64,000 nucleotides of DNA, taken from Pararhodonellum marinum (lineage in GTDB: Bacteria; Bacteroidota; Bacteroidia; Cytophagales; Cyclobacteriaceae). This document shows, piece after piece, positions 38,278 through 46,372 of this stretch. Position 1 is the first letter of the stretch. Each line of letters begins with the position of its first letter. A program made the translations under genes and the position numbers. The notes under the pieces are model-generated. The model had not been told where the DNA came from. It searched no databases and saw only the letters and a list, made by a program, of their open reading frames with translations. Where the stretch lies: NCBI RefSeq assembly GCF_015354735.1, contig NZ_JACEFJ010000003.1:248001-312000 (forward strand), in the 5' to 3' direction.

Positions 38278-39483
38278 ATGAGAAAATTACTCTTATCATT
38301 AGCATTGGTCGGCATTACTGCGGTAGCTTTTGGTCAAAAGAAAGTAGTAAGGTCGGCTGAGAAAAACTTCAAAAAAGGCGACTTGGAGGTTGCTTATCAA
38401 GAAGTTAACCAAGCCATTCAGGATCCAGAAACTGGGCAGGAACCCGATACCTATCTTTTGAAAGGTAAAATCGAAACAAAAATGTTTGAAGCCGGTTCAG
38501 CTCAAGAAGAAGCTACCGTTTCCACCGGAAGAAAGGCCTTGGATACCTTTCAACAAACCATGGAAATGGTTGGCAATGACAAGGATAGCAAGATTGGAAA
38601 AGAAATCTACAAAGATTTCATCCCTGATATGCCTGAAAATTTGTCAGGTCAGGCCATGTATAAATTGAAAAGTGATGCCTTTGTCAAAGCAGTAGATCGT
38701 TACGAAGAAGATGATCTTGAAATGGCATTCGAGTTTTTCGCACTCGCAGCAGACGCAGATCGTACTGATACCACCATGTTATTTAATTCTGGATACTTAG
38801 CCAACATGATTGGCAAAAATGAAGAATCCAAGAAATACTTGATGCCACTGCTAGAAATAGAGGATTACAATAAATTAAATGCTTACTATTTCCTTATTCA
38901 GATGGCAAGTCAGGATGATGACAAAGAAGAAGCCTACCGTTTGGTTTCTGAGGCCAGGGAAATTTATCCAGAGGATACTGGCTTACAAGAAACAGAGATT
39001 CAGTTGTTACTCCAATTGGACAAAATGGATGATGCGATGGCATCTATAGAGGAAGCATTGAAAACCGACCCAAACAATACAGGAATCAGACTCCGATATG
39101 GTTATTTGAAAGAGCAGTCAGGAGACGTTGATGGTGCATTGGCGGAATACAGCAGAACAGTAGAAATCGATCCTGAATTTTTTGACGGAAATTTCTACAC
39201 CGGAGCGCTTTACCTAGACAAAGCAAGAAAAATCATCAGTGAAGTCAACAACCTTCCTGATGACGAATGGGAAAAGAAAGCTGATAAAATGATGACTGAG
39301 GCAGATGATATTTATAAGTCAGCCCTACCTTATTTCACCAAGGCTTCTGAACTTCAACCGGATAATACAGATATACTGGAAATTCTTTTCCAAGTACATA
39401 CCAGGTTAAAAAATGCCGATAAGGCTGAGGAATACAACCAAAAGTTGATCGCCAAGAAAGGTGCCAATTGGATGGATGAATAG
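38278..39483 (+). CDS. Exported tetratricopeptide-repeat protein
   Basis: This 401-residue protein starts MRKLLLSLALVGITAVAFG, a signal peptide, and then TPR-type helical pairs over most of the length (KNFKKGDLEVAYQEVNQAIQ at the start; YGYLKEQSGDVDGALAEYSR near the end). It likely serves as a periplasmic or outer-membrane-associated scaffold. The start is chosen at ATG 38278, because the in-frame extension up to 38221 overlaps gyrA and has no signal. It sits 40 bp behind gyrA on the same strand and has its own terminator. No enzyme motif is seen. Confidence 0.85.
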   Translation: MRKLLLSLALVGITAVAFGQKKVVRSAEKNFKKGDLEVAYQEVNQAIQDPETGQEPDTYLLKGKIETKMFEAGSAQEEATVSTGRKALDTFQQTMEMVGNDKDSKIGKEIYKDFIPDMPENLSGQAMYKLKSDAFVKAVDRYEEDDLEMAFEFFALAADADRTDTTMLFNSGYLANMIGKNEESKKYLMPLLEIEDYNKLNAYYFLIQMASQDDDKEEAYRLVSEAREIYPEDTGLQETEIQLLLQLDKMDDAMASIEEALKTDPNNTGIRLRYGYLKEQSGDVDGALAEYSRTVEIDPEFFDGNFYTGALYLDKARKIISEVNNLPDDEWEKKADKMMTEADDIYKSALPYFTKASELQPDNTDILEILFQVHTRLKNADKAEEYNQKLIAKKGANWMDE

Positions 39484-39500
39484 ACTTCCTTGATAAAAAT

Positions 39501-39529
39501 AAAAAGCCACTTTTGAGTGGCTTTTTTTA
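39501..39529. terminator. Terminator between the TPR gene and the sugar operon
   Basis: AAAAGCCACT pairs with AGTGGCTTTT around a short TTTG loop, followed by T residues. It lies between two convergent genes and can serve both. Confidence 0.8.
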
Positions 39530-39534
39530 TGTCT

Positions 39535-40458
39535 TTAGGTTTCCTCCAACTTTATCTTTTCAGGCAAAGGACCATCGGTGGAAAGTTTTAAGGCAGCCAT
39601 TTTCGAAGCATCTTCTAAGGCAATCTGATAATTTTTCCCATCAAGGTAAGCAGCCAAAAAGCCGGACCAAAAGGCATCTCCTGCACCGGTAGCATCCCCT
39701 AATATGGGGATTGAAGCTGCAGAGAGTAAAATGTTTTCGCCGGAAGCCGCCACCAAATGACTTCCCTCTTTGCCTTTTGTAAAACAAACCAGTTTAGCAC
39801 CCCAACCCAAAATTTGTTGAATTGCATTTTCTTCAGAGATTTTTTTCTCAAATATCCTCTCACAATCATCGCGGCTTACTTTGACCAGGGGATTCAGTAA
39901 ACAGTATTCTTTGATTACCTGAAGGGCTTCTTCATGGTCTGGCCAAATTGCTGGCGCATAGTTCAAATCAATGCTCAATTGTACATCAAAGTCACGGGCT
40001 CTCTTGGCGCCGTTGAGAATGGCATGTTGAGCGGGTTGTTTACTGAGCGCGAAGCAGGTGGTGTGGTAGATTTTTGCTTTTCTAAGGTGATCTGAAGTGA
40101 TGTCCTCAGGATAAATCAAACGATCAGCTTCCCGGTATGCGATAAAGTCAGGGGTGCCGTGACTTCTCGAAAGCAGGACCAGACTGGTAGGAGCTGTAGC
40201 TCGAAAATGAATTCCCGTAGTGTCCAATTTAAGACTTTCCAGTTCCTTGACCAAGTATTGTCCCAGTCCATCATTCCCCACACTTGCCACCAAATGAACT
40301 TTTTTTCCTAACCGGCATAGGTTAGCGGCAAGGTTGGCAGGACTACCCCCCTGAAAACGTCTAAAGCTATGTGTCCTAAAAATCTCTTCCCTGATCTCGT
40401 GGCCAATCAAGTCCACCAAAATCTCTCCAACCACAATTATTTCCACTTTATGATCCAT
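39535..40458 (-). CDS. PfkB-family carbohydrate kinase, probably fructokinase
   Basis: This 307-residue kinase has the PfkB-family start (VGEILVDLIGHE), an N-terminal FRRFQGGSPANLAANLCRLG substrate loop and the C-terminal ATP/anion-hole signature DATGAGDAFWSGFLAAYL with the catalytic Asp. It phosphorylates a sugar with ATP. Directly upstream in the operon are a GH100-like hydrolase (1-bp gap) and a Na+/sugar symporter, so fructose is the most likely substrate (inference). It could act on another ketose or a 2-keto sugar. It is the last gene of the operon and ends against a shared terminator. Confidence 0.88.
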   Translation of the reverse strand: MDHKVEIIVVGEILVDLIGHEIREEIFRTHSFRRFQGGSPANLAANLCRLGKKVHLVASVGNDGLGQYLVKELESLKLDTTGIHFRATAPTSLVLLSRSHGTPDFIAYREADRLIYPEDITSDHLRKAKIYHTTCFALSKQPAQHAILNGAKRARDFDVQLSIDLNYAPAIWPDHEEALQVIKEYCLLNPLVKVSRDDCERIFEKKISEENAIQQILGWGAKLVCFTKGKEGSHLVAASGENILLSAASIPILGDATGAGDAFWSGFLAAYLDGKNYQIALEDASKMAALKLSTDGPLPEKIKLEET

Positions 40459-40459
40459 T

Positions 40460-41632
40460 TTAGTCTAATAGATAAAAGCCATGATGAATTGTATTTTGCA
40501 AAAGTACCTGGCCTGCAGCACTCCATGTACAGGAGGGGACTCCACAAGGTTTTCCTGTCAGTGCATGAAAACATTCGTTGAATTCCCAACTGTCCTCACT
40601 ATTCTTTTCAATCAGTTTCTTTAATATCTCCATAGCTTCCGCTTTCCCAACTTCTTTGTATACTGCCATACCCCAAAATCCATTGACCATGGGCCATATG
40701 CCTCCGTTATGAAATTCGTTCGGATGGTTCCTAAACTTAAATCTGTAGTTTTCTTCCAACAGGCGGTAATCGGGATCCTGAGGGCTGATGGCAGGGGAAA
40801 ATGCTGGGACCAAATTAAATCCGTTATGACTGAATGCTTTGATGGTTTTTTGAGGATTGGGGTGAATGTTAAAAAGAATCGCCAAGGCATTGCCAAGGGC
40901 ATCAAAGTAAGTTTGGTATCCAGCAGGATGAAATGAAGCCATCAAATAGGGTAATTCCCCTTGTACTTCCCAGAGCCTTTTTTTGGCCACAGGATGAATG
41001 CCTTTTTCCAGCATACCTTCATCTAACCAATAATTTTCAACAATACTGACGTGGAGTTTTTCGGCCTGGGCCAACCAGTCTTTTCTATTAAAGGCCTCAC
41101 CAGATAACCTTAAAGCCCCATATCTCAGCACCTGATCATACAGTACATATCCCTGTAATACGTATTCATCAGCCCAATCACCTGCAATAGGGACATAAAT
41201 GAGTCCTCTGTTATTGTATTCCCAGGCTTTATAGAGTTGGTGAATGCGGTTAACCTCTGATTCAAATTTTTCCAGGAGCTTCGTCTTTCCCGTGTATTTA
41301 GCAAACAAGCAAAGTCCAATCATCCACCAGGTACCAGTATCTGCTCGGCCTGCCAAACCTCCATAGCTGACCTGACCATTCATTAAATCTACATTGGAAG
41401 GAATATGGCCTTCAGGGCTGATGAAATCCCCAAGGGTGATTAAGGTTTCCTCGAACGTATCCATCAAATCGGCCTCTCTACTCGATAGGGCAGCAAGCCC
41501 AGTGATTATACCATCTCTCGCCCATACTCTTTTGTAATTGTCATGAGTTTGAGATGATGCCAGAAACCCCCGTGGATGGCTGGCTTTCCGCATCATTGAA
41601 AGAGCCTGGTTTTGCGCTATCTGAAGATCCAT
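40460..41632 (-). CDS. GH100-like invertase or related alpha-alpha toroid glycoside hydrolase
   Basis: This 390-residue protein has an (alpha/alpha)6-barrel pattern. An N-terminal NYKRVWARDGIITGLAAL has the catalytic-Asp-type region of GH100 neutral invertases. Other segments are PNEFHNGGIWPMVNGFWG, WEFNECFHALTGKPCG and CTWSAAGQVL. Neutral invertases split sucrose into glucose and fructose. No signal peptide is present, so it acts on imported sugar. The ATG at 41632 overlaps the symporter gene by 16 bp, giving tight coupling. The related glucoamylase/amylo-1,6-glucosidase branch is an alternative. Confidence 0.8.
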   Translation of the reverse strand: MDLQIAQNQALSMMRKASHPRGFLASSQTHDNYKRVWARDGIITGLAALSSREADLMDTFEETLITLGDFISPEGHIPSNVDLMNGQVSYGGLAGRADTGTWWMIGLCLFAKYTGKTKLLEKFESEVNRIHQLYKAWEYNNRGLIYVPIAGDWADEYVLQGYVLYDQVLRYGALRLSGEAFNRKDWLAQAEKLHVSIVENYWLDEGMLEKGIHPVAKKRLWEVQGELPYLMASFHPAGYQTYFDALGNALAILFNIHPNPQKTIKAFSHNGFNLVPAFSPAISPQDPDYRLLEENYRFKFRNHPNEFHNGGIWPMVNGFWGMAVYKEVGKAEAMEILKKLIEKNSEDSWEFNECFHALTGKPCGVPSCTWSAAGQVLLQNTIHHGFYLLD

Positions 41633-43206
41633 ACGATGGTAAAGGTTAAAATGAGCAGAAAGACAGAAAGCACCCTGTAGTTTTTGTACCAAGGTAAAGC
41701 CTGTAAAGAAGCGGTTTCATCTGTGTAGATGCTGTTTTTCCAGGTATATTCAGCTATCTTTTTTTCCGGTGGCCATGCAGTGTTTAAGCTGACTGCCACA
41801 TAGATGATGGCACAGAATACAAAAAGTAATGGAGCGGTATGCAGAAAATGCCATTGACTGATGCCCGCTTCCGGCAAGGCCACCTTTACCACGAGCAAAG
41901 AGGCAGCAATGATAAATCCACTCATTAAGCTGTAAAAAGCCCCATCTGCATTTCCTCTTTTCCAAAACATGCCAAATATAAACACCACCACGACCGGAGG
42001 AGCAATCAACCCAACCACCATCTGAAGGTATTTAAACAAAGATTCAAACTTTTCTATTTGAGGGGTCCACGCCGCTGCCAAAAGCACCAAGATAACTGTT
42101 GCCACTTGTCCAACTCTAACCAGTTGCTTAGAATCCAAACCAGGCTTCAGGTTTTTAACAAAGTCCATGGTGATGAGCGTAGAGGCGGAATTGAGCGTGG
42201 CTGAAATGCTGGATGACATGGCGGCAAGTAAACCTGCCATCAAAAGTCCAATCAAACCTACAGGGAGTAAATTGAATACCAAATGCGGGAAAACGGTATC
42301 AGGATTATCCAGTTCGGGAAAAAGTACCCTTGCCATGGTACCTGGAAGCACCATAAAGAATAGCACCGGCAATTTCAGTAGGCCTGCAAACAATGCACCC
42401 CATCGACCGTGGTTGAGGTCTTTGGCAGTCAAGACCCGCTGAACCATAAACTGATTGTTGGCCCAGAAATAAAATCCTAGAAGAGGAACTCCGAAAATCA
42501 AGCCTGTCCAAGGTACCGAAGGATCGTCAATAGGGCGGATCAGACTCAGCATATCGGGTGGTGTGACTGCCAAAACATTTTCCCATCCGCCGACCTCTCG
42601 AAAAGTCACCCAGGTCAATATCAAAGAACCTGCAAACAAAAGAATTGCCTGAACCACCTCAGTATGCACCACCGAGGACAAACCTCCCGGAATGGTGTAA
42701 GCCGCAGCGGCAAAGGCCAGAATCATAATGATCAAAGTCATGCTGATATCTGGAAAAACCAGTTTCAAAATTAAACTTCCGGCATACAATCCGGCCGCCG
42801 TTTCGATCATAATATTACCGATCAGGGTAATAAAGGAAAAATAATACCTACTTCTTCTGTCATACCTTCGCTCCAGAAACTCAGGCATTGTAAAAACTCC
42901 AGACCGCAAATAAAAAGGAAGAAAAAATATGCTAAAGAAAACCAGAATAACAGCCGCCATCCATTCATAATTATACACGGATATACCCGTGCTGTAAGCA
43001 TCACCTGCCAGTCCGATCAGTGTGGTGGACGATATATTGGCGGCGAAAAGCGAAATGCCCACAATGGGCCAGGTCATGGAACGCCCAGCGAGAAAATAAT
43101 CTTCAGAATTTTCTCTTTTGGAATGGTAAAGCCCATACAAGATCATCCCTACCAAGTAAACCAGCATGATGACAAGGTCCAGGTAACCGACAAGCTCCTT
43201 ATTCAT
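41617..43206 (-). CDS. Sodium/solute symporter (SSS family), probable sugar transporter
   Basis: This 529-residue inner-membrane protein has about 14 transmembrane helices and the SSS signature features (ENSEDYFLAGRSMTWPIVGIS near 35-55; GLLMAGLLAAMSSSISATLN near 320-340). It imports a solute with Na+. It is the first gene of the operon with the GH100-like hydrolase and the fructokinase-like kinase. The divergent LacI-type regulator and the paired operators in front point to sugar, so a sucrose or fructoside substrate is likely (inference). All expected helices are present. Confidence 0.9.
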   Translation of the reverse strand: MNKELVGYLDLVIMLVYLVGMILYGLYHSKRENSEDYFLAGRSMTWPIVGISLFAANISSTTLIGLAGDAYSTGISVYNYEWMAAVILVFFSIFFLPFYLRSGVFTMPEFLERRYDRRSRYYFSFITLIGNIMIETAAGLYAGSLILKLVFPDISMTLIIMILAFAAAAYTIPGGLSSVVHTEVVQAILLFAGSLILTWVTFREVGGWENVLAVTPPDMLSLIRPIDDPSVPWTGLIFGVPLLGFYFWANNQFMVQRVLTAKDLNHGRWGALFAGLLKLPVLFFMVLPGTMARVLFPELDNPDTVFPHLVFNLLPVGLIGLLMAGLLAAMSSSISATLNSASTLITMDFVKNLKPGLDSKQLVRVGQVATVILVLLAAAWTPQIEKFESLFKYLQMVVGLIAPPVVVVFIFGMFWKRGNADGAFYSLMSGFIIAASLLVVKVALPEAGISQWHFLHTAPLLFVFCAIIYVAVSLNTAWPPEKKIAEYTWKNSIYTDETASLQALPWYKNYRVLSVFLLILTFTIVWIFR

Positions 43207-43317
43207 TTTCGGCTGGAGGATAAATTGATTTTTCGGTCATAAGGGCAAAGCAAAAACAAATGTTCTATTATTGAGATGATTATTTCCCTTTAATTAATTC
43301 AAAAATCGCTGTGAATC

Positions 43318-43376
43318 CAAAAATAAATTTTACGCAAACGGTTGTGCAAACATTTGCGGTAATATATTTATATTTG
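43318..43376. promoter_or_regulatory. Divergent promoters with two adjacent LacI-type operators
   Basis: GCAAACGGTTGT (43334-43345) and GCAAACATTTGC (43346-43357, a near-perfect palindrome) lie end to end. On the minus strand TTTG (43350-43347) and TATTTTTG (43325-43318) are 21 bp apart, a good symporter promoter with its -33 inside the second operator. On the plus strand TATATTTG (43369-43376) is a -7 box for the regulator gene. Both operators are placed to block the symporter promoter. Confidence 0.7.
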
Positions 43377-43472
43377 TTCTAAATAAATTAGGAAGGTGGA
43401 GAATGATTTATCAGTTGCTGTGATTGGATTCTACCTTTATTTTTAGATTTGATTCTTCAATAAACCCATCAT

Positions 43473-44492
43473 ATGACTGATAAAAAGAAACTGACGTTAA
43501 AAGATATTGCCAAAGCCCTAAATATTTCTATTTCCACCGTTTCCAGGGCATTGAAGGAACATCCGGACATTAGTAATGATACCATCAAACTCGTAAAAGC
43601 CTATGCTGAGGAACACCATTATGTTCCGAATTTATTGGCGGTCAATTTCAGGCAAAACAAGTCCTACAACATCGGTTTGATCATCCCGGAACTTGTGCAT
43701 CATTTTTTTTCAAGTGTGATCAGTGGAGTGATACAAACTGCCAATCAGCATGGCTACAATTTGATGATCTGTCAATCGAATGAAAAACTTGAAGACGAAA
43801 TCAAGGTAGCAAATGCCCTTTTTACCAGTAGGGTTGATGGTCTGCTTATTTCACTTTCCAACGAGACGGACCGATTCGAACACCTTTTTCAATTTTTGGA
43901 AGATGATATTCCTGTAGTCCAATTTGACAAAATTTCTGATAAACTCGCAGTTCCCTCAGTTACTGTTGATGATTTTCATGGAGCTTACAAAGCGGTAAGC
44001 CATATGATTCAAAAGGGCCACCGAAAGATTGCGCATATTCGAGGTAGGCTTATTGTTCAAAATGCCTCTGAAAGGTGCAAAGGATATGAAAAAGCCTTGG
44101 AAGACCATGGCTGCGAGCAGCATGCCGATTGGATCAAAGTGGGAAAAGACATTACGGAAGAAGAAGGCTACACCTATGCCAAGGAATTGATGGAAAGTGA
44201 CAATCCACCAAATGCATTTTTCTGCATCACGGATTTGGTAGCTCTTGGCGTCATGAAGTATTTAAAGGATCATGCATTCAAAATACCGGAGGATGTGATG
44301 GTAATGGGTTTTAGCAATTGGAAAATGGCAGAATTTGTCACACCTGCATTGAGTTCGGTTGATCAGCCCGGTTTCTTGATTGGCCAAAAGGCCACTGAAT
44401 TATTGCTAGAATCCATAAAAAACGATGAGTCAAGAATGGCAAAAACGGTTGTTTTACCCACCACTTTGGTCATTAGAGCATCAACCGGTTAA
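43473..44492 (+). CDS. LacI-family transcriptional regulator
   Basis: This 339-residue regulator has the N-terminal LacI helix-turn-helix and hinge (LTLKDIAKALNISISTVSRA, then NDTIKLVKAYAEEHHYVPN). The C-terminal periplasmic-binding-protein-like domain binds a sugar (YNIGLIIPELVHHFFSSVI near the start; FCITDLVALGVMKYLKDH near 250). It is divergent from the symporter-hydrolase-kinase operon and probably represses it and itself in the absence of the inducing sugar. The two operators between the genes agree with that. The effector is inferred. Confidence 0.93.
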   Translation: MTDKKKLTLKDIAKALNISISTVSRALKEHPDISNDTIKLVKAYAEEHHYVPNLLAVNFRQNKSYNIGLIIPELVHHFFSSVISGVIQTANQHGYNLMICQSNEKLEDEIKVANALFTSRVDGLLISLSNETDRFEHLFQFLEDDIPVVQFDKISDKLAVPSVTVDDFHGAYKAVSHMIQKGHRKIAHIRGRLIVQNASERCKGYEKALEDHGCEQHADWIKVGKDITEEEGYTYAKELMESDNPPNAFFCITDLVALGVMKYLKDHAFKIPEDVMVMGFSNWKMAEFVTPALSSVDQPGFLIGQKATELLLESIKNDESRMAKTVVLPTTLVIRASTG

Positions 44493-44563
44493 ATCCCTAA
44501 CAATTCGGTAATATAGAGGTCAAGATTTAGTAACATTCTTTATGTTAATTGGAAATTGGAATT

Positions 44564-44571
44564 TATCTTTG
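44564..44571 (+). promoter_or_regulatory. -7 promoter box of the small membrane protein gene
   Basis: TATCTTTG matches TAnnTTTG exactly, 31 bp upstream of the ATG at 44602. It supports transcription of the otherwise unremarkable small gene. Confidence 0.55.
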
Positions 44572-44601
44572 CTGCAAGAAATGCCCTAAGTAATTAACCC
44601 T

Positions 44602-44817
44602 ATGGAAATTTTATTCTCCTTGATTTTGCTGACCACAATTTATGGTATGGTTATTTTAGCGTTTTATCCCGAAAAGTATCTGAAAAAATTCAGCCATCTG
44701 CATGGCCATAAATCTGTTCCAACCTACCTTCAATTCAGACTTTCGGAGCCTTTGTTTTTATCGTTTTTCCTTGGATATATTATAGCTTCCACCGTGGTTT
44801 ATTTGTTTATATTTTAA
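44602..44817 (+). CDS. Small membrane protein (71 aa)
   Basis: This short protein has two hydrophobic segments (residues about 2-20, MEILFSLILLTTIYGMVIL, and 50-71) separated by a basic loop with HLHGHK. An exact -7 box upstream makes a real gene likely. It has no recognisable family and no neighbour in the same operon. It is probably an inner-membrane protein. Confidence 0.6.
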   Translation: MEILFSLILLTTIYGMVILAFYPEKYLKKFSHLHGHKSVPTYLQFRLSEPLFLSFFLGYIIASTVVYLFIF

Positions 44818-45101
44818 TTTATCTTTTACACGGTAATAGTTTATAAATCAATACTTAATAATTAAAATATAAGGTTATAAATTATATAGTAAAATCTTTT
44901 TTTAAACTGAGTATCCCTAACCTTCCAAGTAAACCTACCAGCCGGAAGGGATGTATCCACCAATTATCAATCAGTACCCACTTTGGACAATCTGCTTCAT
45001 GTATGTACGCAATGAAGCCAGCAAAATGGTAATTCAATATAATTCTCACCAGCATACCAAATTGTCCGGTTCACCCTAAAACATCCGTCACCCAACATCC
45101 A
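44818..45101. other. Non-coding stretch before the tandem repeat
   Basis: About 280 bp, with the tandem repeat bringing the gene-free span to 350 bp. The first part is very AT-rich (44820-44900); the rest has mixed composition. I see no open frame with a plausible start and no tRNA or clear promoter. Confidence 0.5.
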
Positions 45102-45154
45102 ACTCCCAACTTCCCACTCCCAACTTCCGACTCCCAACTTCCCACTTCCCACTC
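45102..45154. repeat. Tandem 14-bp repeat just behind pfkA
   Basis: Three consecutive units ACTCCCAACTTCC[C/G] (45102-45115, 45116-45129, 45130-45143) are identical but for the last base of the second, and a partial fourth follows. The block starts 14 bp after the pfkA stop on the minus strand. It is probably a minisatellite without coding role. Confidence 0.85.
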
Positions 45155-45167
45155 AAAAAAGGTCCAT

Positions 45168-46259
45168 TTAATCTCCAAAAGAAATCCCCAAACCCTTGGC
45201 GGCCTGAACCAGATATCCATCCTTGTCCACAAAATTATAGGTTTTGGTAGCGTCCTCCAATGGCACATGGGTGAATTCGTTGTTTTTGAAAGAAACCATT
45301 TGTCCAAATTTCTTTTCTAAAACCAGTTCAAATGCCTTCACTCCAAATAAGGAAGCCAACACCCGGTCATAGGCAGTAGGAGTCCCTCCCCGTTGAGTGT
45401 GACCTAAGACGGTCTCCCTGATCTCCGCCTTGCAACCCGCCGCTTTGAGTTGTTTGGAAAGTTCGTAGGCAATACCACCCAACCTCAGGTGTTCAAATCC
45501 TTCTCCACGGTCTTCCCCAATCACTTCTCCATCTTTTGGTTTGGCCCCTTCGGCGACCACGATATTGACAAAACCCTTACCATCCTTGTAGCGGGAATTG
45601 ATTCGCTTAAGGACATGTTGAATATCATAAGGCAACTCAGGAATCAAACAAATCTCAGCTCCTCCTGCAATCGCGGTATGCAAAGCGATCCAACCGGCAT
45701 CTCTTCCCATCACCTCCATAATCATGACCCTATGGTGGCTTTCTGCTGTGGTCACCAACTTATCAAAGCTGTCAGTTGCAATTTGGACAGCGGTCTGAAA
45801 GCCAAAAGTGGTATCAGTTGCGGAAAGGTCATTGTCTATGGTTTTTGGCACACCGATGATCGGTACCCCTTTTTCAAATAATCCCTGGGATATTTTTTGT
45901 GATCCGTCACCACCGATGTTGATTACGGCATCGAAGCCCAAGGATTTAATTTTGTCAGCAAGTTCCTGACTTCGGTCCACCAGGGTGATGTTGCCGTTTT
46001 CGTCTGTCACAGGATACTGAAGCGGATTGCCTTTGTTGGTCGTCTTGAGTATGGTTCCTCCTTTGATATGGATTCCTGCGGTATTTTCCTTGTTGAGTTT
46101 GATGATGTCAACTGGATCACTCATTACACCATTGAAGGCTTCCATACTCCCGCATATTTTCCAATCTTTTTCCTTTTTTGCCCTTTTAAAAATTCCACGA
46201 ATAACTGCATTCAATCCGGGGCAATCTCCCCCTCCAGTCAATACCAATAATTTGTTCAT
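45168..46259 (-). CDS. pfkA: 6-phosphofructokinase
   Basis: This 363-residue glycolytic enzyme phosphorylates fructose 6-phosphate. It has TGGGDCPGLNAVIRG at the start, the GGDGSQKIS loop, the PKTIDNDLS substrate motif, and MEVMGRDAGWIALH. The GGDGS form of the nucleotide loop points to ATP rather than pyrophosphate as phosphoryl donor. It is slightly longer than the E. coli enzyme but normal for the Bacteroidota branch. It stands as a single gene in front of the arginine operon, and a 14-bp tandem repeat lies behind it. Confidence 0.95.
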   Translation of the reverse strand: MNKLLVLTGGGDCPGLNAVIRGIFKRAKKEKDWKICGSMEAFNGVMSDPVDIIKLNKENTAGIHIKGGTILKTTNKGNPLQYPVTDENGNITLVDRSQELADKIKSLGFDAVINIGGDGSQKISQGLFEKGVPIIGVPKTIDNDLSATDTTFGFQTAVQIATDSFDKLVTTAESHHRVMIMEVMGRDAGWIALHTAIAGGAEICLIPELPYDIQHVLKRINSRYKDGKGFVNIVVAEGAKPKDGEVIGEDRGEGFEHLRLGGIAYELSKQLKAAGCKAEIRETVLGHTQRGGTPTAYDRVLASLFGVKAFELVLEKKFGQMVSFKNNEFTHVPLEDATKTYNFVDKDGYLVQAAKGLGISFGD

Positions 46260-46372
46260 ATAAAAATTTCTTAAACGTTTAATAAATGAGCTACCTGAAA
46301 CAGGACAAGTTTGTTGAAATGCAAATAATTAGGGTTACTTCTGGATTAATGTTCGCATTAATTTTGCTCAAA

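Noticed and set aside
36972-38305. Several long minus-strand frames opposite gyrA (up to 221 codons)
   Set aside because: Antisense shadows of a highly conserved gene; composition follows the complementary codons.
43346-43357. GCAAACATTTGC as a CRP-type site
   Set aside because: It does not match TGTGA-n6-TCACA, and its position next to a lacI-type gene supports a LacI-family operator.
45102-45154. Possible CRISPR array
   Set aside because: Units are directly adjacent 14-mers without spacers, so it is a simple tandem repeat.
45071-45307. Minus-strand frame through the 14-bp tandem repeat
   Set aside because: Repeat-encoded Gly/Ser/Glu-rich sequence fused to an out-of-frame part of pfkA; no gene.
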